Assembly (NCBI GenBank): GCA_018695085.1
Contig: JABHOU010000648.1
Location: 1 to 7,918, forward strand
Direction of reading: 5' to 3'
Length of the DNA: 7,918 nucleotides
Source: Opitutia bacterium
GTDB taxonomy: Bacteria > Verrucomicrobiota > Verrucomicrobiia > Opitutales > Seribacteraceae
A program made the position numbers and the translations under genes. Positions 5,480-7,918 of the stretch are shown here, one piece after another. The notes beneath the pieces were generated by a model that was not told the origin of the DNA, searched no databases, and saw only the letters and a list, made by a program, of their open reading frames with translations. How positions within the stretch are numbered: position 1 is the stretch's first letter; each line of letters opens with the position of its first letter.

Positions 5480-7348
5480 GTGATTTGTACAAAGGCAATA
5501 TTAGTTGGTTGTATTTTCTTGTTGGCGCCGTTTTTAGCCATAGGGAAAAAGGAGCAGTCGCCAGATGAATTGACTCCCATGGTATTGGTGGAAACGCGTT
5601 CGCCGCGTTCCTTGTCTGAGACTTCGCCATGGGTGACGGTTCTTTCTGGTGAAGACTTGGAACGCCGTCAAATCCACTCCGTGGCGGATGCCTTACGAAC
5701 GGTGCCCGGAATGGCAGTGGTACGTTCGGGTCAGGCGGGGGCTCAGGTCTCATTGCATAGTCGTGGATCCGAGAGCAACCACGTCACCTTTCTTCTTGAA
5801 GGGCGCAAGCTGAACGGCGGTTTCTCGGGATTGTATAACTTAGGTCAACTTAGCCTGACCGGATTGTCAGGCGTGGAGGTGTTGCGGGGTTCTTCATCAA
5901 CCCTTTATGGTGGCGAGGGGATCGGCGGGGCGGTGATGCTTCGGAGCGGACAGGTTCCAGAGAATGGAGTTTTGTCTAACGTAGGTCTTAGTGGAGGTTC
6001 ATTTGGAACTCTTCGTGGAAATCTCCAAACCACTTTCCGTGAAGGAGACTGGAACGGGAACATAGGCCTTTCGGGGACGACTACGGAGAATGATCGTCCG
6101 AATGCAGGATATTGGAATCATTCCAGTGCACTCAGACTAGAAAGAACGCTTTCCGAAGAGTGGTCCATTGATTTCTTGAGCATGGGTTACCGAACGGACC
6201 TTGGCTTGCCTAGTGCTACTCACTCGGTCACTCCGACCGACTGTCAAAATACCACGCAGTATCTGTTGTCTCCCGGCATTTCGGGCGAAGGTGATGCTTG
6301 GCGTTTTCAAAGTCATTACTCCTTCATTAAGGACGATTTGGAGTACCTCAGTCCGACTTACGAAACCCGCTCATGGACGGAGCAAGAAGAGATTGAATCT
6401 CAATTCGAATGGGAATGGAACGAATCCTTATCCGTAACCTTAGGGGCTTCCTACGCAACTCAGCGTTATTTACAAGATGGGTACAGTGCCTTCTCTACAC
6501 CTCCTACTACTTGGAGGGAGGGCGACGGTTGGGAAAAGGTGAGTGGATTCGGTTTGCTGCGCTATGTTCCATCCTCCGCTTTCGAGCTGTCTGGCGGTAT
6601 GCGTGCCGAAGACTATTCGGACTATGGCAGTCCGATCACTTGGACTCTTTTTTCAAAGAGAATTCTGACGGGAAGCGTGAGTTTATTTGGCCGCTACTCC
6701 ACTGGTTTTTCCCCTCCAACTGCTCTGGAACTGTATGGTATGGGACCTTCCCATGCGGGAAATTCGAACCTCAAGCCCGAGGAATCGGAAGGATGGGAGT
6801 TGGGTCTTCTTTTCGGCAACGATCGGAGCGACGGCGAAGTGCGTTTTACTTATTTCGAAAATCGAATCAAAAACCTTATACAAACCCCTGTCTTCGGGAA
6901 CCCACCCGAAAACTTGAACAGCTCAAGAATGAACGGCGTGGAAATGTCTTTTGTTTGGTTGTTTGGAGAGGAGTGGGAACTCCATGGAAGTTATGCGTAC
7001 CTAGATGCCTTGAATGAAGATAGTGGGGAAGGTTTTTTGGATAGAAGACCTAAGCATTCGGGTTCGATTGGTCTTGAGCATTCTGACGAATCCACAGTCG
7101 TCGGGGTCGAAATGGTCTTCCGGGGCGATACAAGAGAAAAGAACTGGGATGGGGTTTCTCCTTCTTATGGTTCGTGGATTAAAGCAGACGATTATGCTGT
7201 CGCTCGACTGTACGCCGAACACGAGTTGAAGGAAGATCTTAGCCTCTTCGGTCGCATCGAAAATCTTTTCGACGAGGAATACGAAGAGGTGGACGGTTAC
7301 CCCGCCTTGGGCATCGGGGCGTTCGGAGGATTGCGTTATTCGTTCTGA
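5480..7348 (+). CDS. BtuB-like TonB-dependent outer-membrane receptor
   Basis: Outer-membrane active transporter, gated by TonB-ExbB-ExbD, that imports a scarce ligand such as an iron chelate, cobalamin or another metal complex. It has 622 residues, close to BtuB (about 614). Seen: a signal peptide (about 1-21, core ILVGCIFLLAPFLA), a TonB-box-like segment near 34-39 (MVLVET), a plug domain at about 45-155 with RGSESNHVTFLLEGRKLN (95-112) and EVLRGSSSTLYGGEGIGGAV (133-152), then a beta-barrel ending NLFDEEYEEVDGYPALGIGAFGGLRYSF with the C-terminal Phe used for barrel assembly. The plug and C-terminal wording are those of the BtuB/colicin-I-receptor branch. The start is GTG, supported by a Shine-Dalgarno and by the signal peptide. 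No cobalamin riboswitch fits in the 76-bp upstream gap; a Fur-box-like repeat is there instead, which favours a metal-related ligand. The 3' end overlaps the convergent Fur-family gene by 13 bp. Ligand not determined. Confidence 0.93.
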   Translation: MICTKAILVGCIFLLAPFLAIGKKEQSPDELTPMVLVETRSPRSLSETSPWVTVLSGEDLERRQIHSVADALRTVPGMAVVRSGQAGAQVSLHSRGSESNHVTFLLEGRKLNGGFSGLYNLGQLSLTGLSGVEVLRGSSSTLYGGEGIGGAVMLRSGQVPENGVLSNVGLSGGSFGTLRGNLQTTFREGDWNGNIGLSGTTTENDRPNAGYWNHSSALRLERTLSEEWSIDFLSMGYRTDLGLPSATHSVTPTDCQNTTQYLLSPGISGEGDAWRFQSHYSFIKDDLEYLSPTYETRSWTEQEEIESQFEWEWNESLSVTLGASYATQRYLQDGYSAFSTPPTTWREGDGWEKVSGFGLLRYVPSSAFELSGGMRAEDYSDYGSPITWTLFSKRILTGSVSLFGRYSTGFSPPTALELYGMGPSHAGNSNLKPEESEGWELGLLFGNDRSDGEVRFTYFENRIKNLIQTPVFGNPPENLNSSRMNGVEMSFVWLFGEEWELHGSYAYLDALNEDSGEGFLDRRPKHSGSIGLEHSDESTVVGVEMVFRGDTREKNWDGVSPSYGSWIKADDYAVARLYAEHELKEDLSLFGRIENLFDEEYEEVDGYPALGIGAFGGLRYSF

Positions 7349-7722
7349 CCCGAGCAGTCCGGGCAAAACCCATATAGAATGAATTCGCCCCCTGTTGCTA
7401 CGAATCCGGAGGGGAGTTCGAAATCAGGCAACTCATCCGCTTGAGGTAGGTCTAGGGCAAAAAGCTTGTCGCAGCTGCGACAAGTGAAATGCGTCTTTTC
7501 TTGACCGTCTACCCATTCGTAGCGAGTTGGCTGTCCGGGGTAGTCAACGCCCACGACTACCGAATCATCGGCAAGAGCTTTCACATGCCTGTAAGTTGTG
7601 GCCAGACCGAGATTTGAAATCTCTCTCATGGCGGCGGTATGTATTTCCGTAGGAGTCAAAGGTCTCTTTGCTTGGCGGATCGTCTCCGATATAAGCGTCC
7701 CTTGACGTGTCTTTCGAGCCAT
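7336..7722 (-). CDS. Fur-family metalloregulator, divergent metal site
   Basis: Fur superfamily transcription factor (128 residues), normally a dimeric metal-dependent repressor of uptake or stress genes. The N-terminal winged helix (about 8-60) holds the recognition-helix pattern NLGLATTYRHVKAL (37-50), matching GLATVYR in Fur. The C-terminal dimer domain has both structural-zinc pairs, C81xxC84 and C120xxC123. Compared with E. coli Fur, the HHDH motif before the first CxxC reads EKTH (75-78), so only the last His remains. The His of the NHSLYLYGHC region is Gly112, and the acidic His-rich tail is absent. Glu69 matches the conserved Glu of that site. It could therefore sense zinc, iron or peroxide with an altered site, or no metal. 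It follows the deformylase gene by 25 bp on the same strand, suggesting an operon. Its 3' end runs into the convergent receptor gene, a plausible target. A GGAG lies only 3 nt before the ATG. Confidence 0.9.
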   Translation of the reverse strand: MARKTRQGTLISETIRQAKRPLTPTEIHTAAMREISNLGLATTYRHVKALADDSVVVGVDYPGQPTRYEWVDGQEKTHFTCRSCDKLFALDLPQADELPDFELPSGFVATGGEFILYGFCPDCSGQNE

Positions 7723-7724
7723 GG

Positions 7725-7730
7725 TCTCCA
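7725..7730 (-). promoter_or_regulatory. Ribosome binding site of the Fur-family gene
   Basis: The minus strand reads TGGAGA, with only ACC between GGAG and the ATG at 7722-7720. This spacing is shorter than the usual 5-9 nt and may reduce initiation, or imply help from translational coupling with the deformylase gene 25 bp upstream. The next Met is codon 32, inside the DNA-binding domain, so ATG 7722 remains the best start. Confidence 0.45.
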
Positions 7731-7747
7731 GCTTTTTTAAAGAGGGC

Positions 7748-7918
7748 TTACTTGCCTTCCTTTTTGAGTGCTTTTTTTGTGAGTCTTTTAAGCTCCTTAA
7801 CGTCGGGCTTGATTTCGGCTAGAACTTCAGGTTCCATACGATCGATAAAGAGAATACCTGCCAGATGGTCGGTTTCGTGTTGGATGCAACGGGAGAGGAG
7901 CCCATCGCATTCGAGGGA
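7748..7918 (-). CDS. def: Peptide deformylase, C-terminal part (5' end outside window)
   Basis: Cytoplasmic metalloenzyme that removes the formyl group from the N-terminal Met of new proteins. Only the last 56 residues are visible, read from 7918 down to the TAA at 7750-7748. The diagnostic third motif is complete: CIQHETDHLAGILFIDRM, in which HExxH supplies two metal-binding His and the catalytic Glu. The stretch ECDGLLSR just before it matches the usual lead-in to this motif. After the catalytic core, the tail is rich in lysine (KRLTKKALKKEGK), a common ending. The metal-ligand Cys (EGCLS motif) and the first motif lie beyond the window. The Fur-family gene follows after 25 bp. No fmt gene, the frequent partner of def, is on the visible side. 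Confidence 0.92.
   Translation of the reverse strand, partial: SLECDGLLSRCIQHETDHLAGILFIDRMEPEVLAEIKPDVKELKRLTKKALKKEGK

Noticed and set aside
6409..7017. Open plus-strand frame of 202 codons inside the receptor gene
   Set aside because: It is a shifted frame within the beta-barrel coding region; composition is rich in Arg, Trp and Cys without any recognisable domain, signal or Shine-Dalgarno.
7349..7363. Inverted repeat CCCG / CGGG just after the receptor stop, as a terminator
   Set aside because: A 4-bp stem with a 7-nt loop and no T-run; it lies within the Cys-Pro-Asp-Cys coding end of the Fur-family gene.
1..7918. A new defence, mobile or biosynthetic system across the window
   Set aside because: All genes fall into known families (adaptor, MacB, LRR, lactonase, TonB receptor, Fur, deformylase), with no integrase, transposase, terminal repeats, attachment sites or nuclease-type partners. 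Only specific links among known families merit a check.

Overview
This 7.9-kb window is a gene-dense stretch of bacterial chromosome with no mobile element, RNA gene, CRISPR array or phage signature. It has an outer membrane: there is a TonB-dependent receptor, a periplasmic adaptor protein and exported proteins. The 24-residue 'TDxG'-type leucine-rich repeat protein, the exported lactonase-family beta-propeller, moderate GC and several starts without a Shine-Dalgarno motif fit the Planctomycetota/Verrucomicrobiota/Chlamydiota group, probably Verrucomicrobiota. That placement is inference, not proof.

Layout. Positions 1-4216 (+) hold three close genes: the C-terminal part of a HlyD/MacA-type periplasmic adaptor (5' end outside the window), a MacB-type ABC transporter with fused ATPase and permease, and an exported leucine-rich repeat protein. 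Positions 4264-5403 (+) encode an exported protein of the 6-phosphogluconolactonase (YbhE-type) family, followed by a possible terminator that begins inside its stop-codon region. Positions 5404-5479 form a compact control region with a candidate promoter and a Fur-box-like inverted repeat. It precedes a BtuB-like TonB-dependent receptor that starts at GTG (5480-7348). On the minus strand, a peptide deformylase gene (3' end only, 7748-7918) is followed after 25 bp by a Fur-family regulator (7336-7722). The last 13 bp of the regulator gene overlap tail-to-tail with the receptor gene.

How the genes may work together. The adaptor and MacB-type pump should form the inner-membrane and periplasmic parts of a tripartite efflux or secretion machine; its outer-membrane channel is not visible here. 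The receptor, its Fur-box-like element and the convergent Fur-family gene suggest a local metal-responsive uptake module. The Fur-family protein keeps both CxxC pairs but lacks most of the usual His-rich regulatory site, so its signal is uncertain. I see no clearly new multi-gene system. The points most worth checking are the receptor/Fur-like pair with its operator and the pairing of the leucine-rich repeat protein with the pump.
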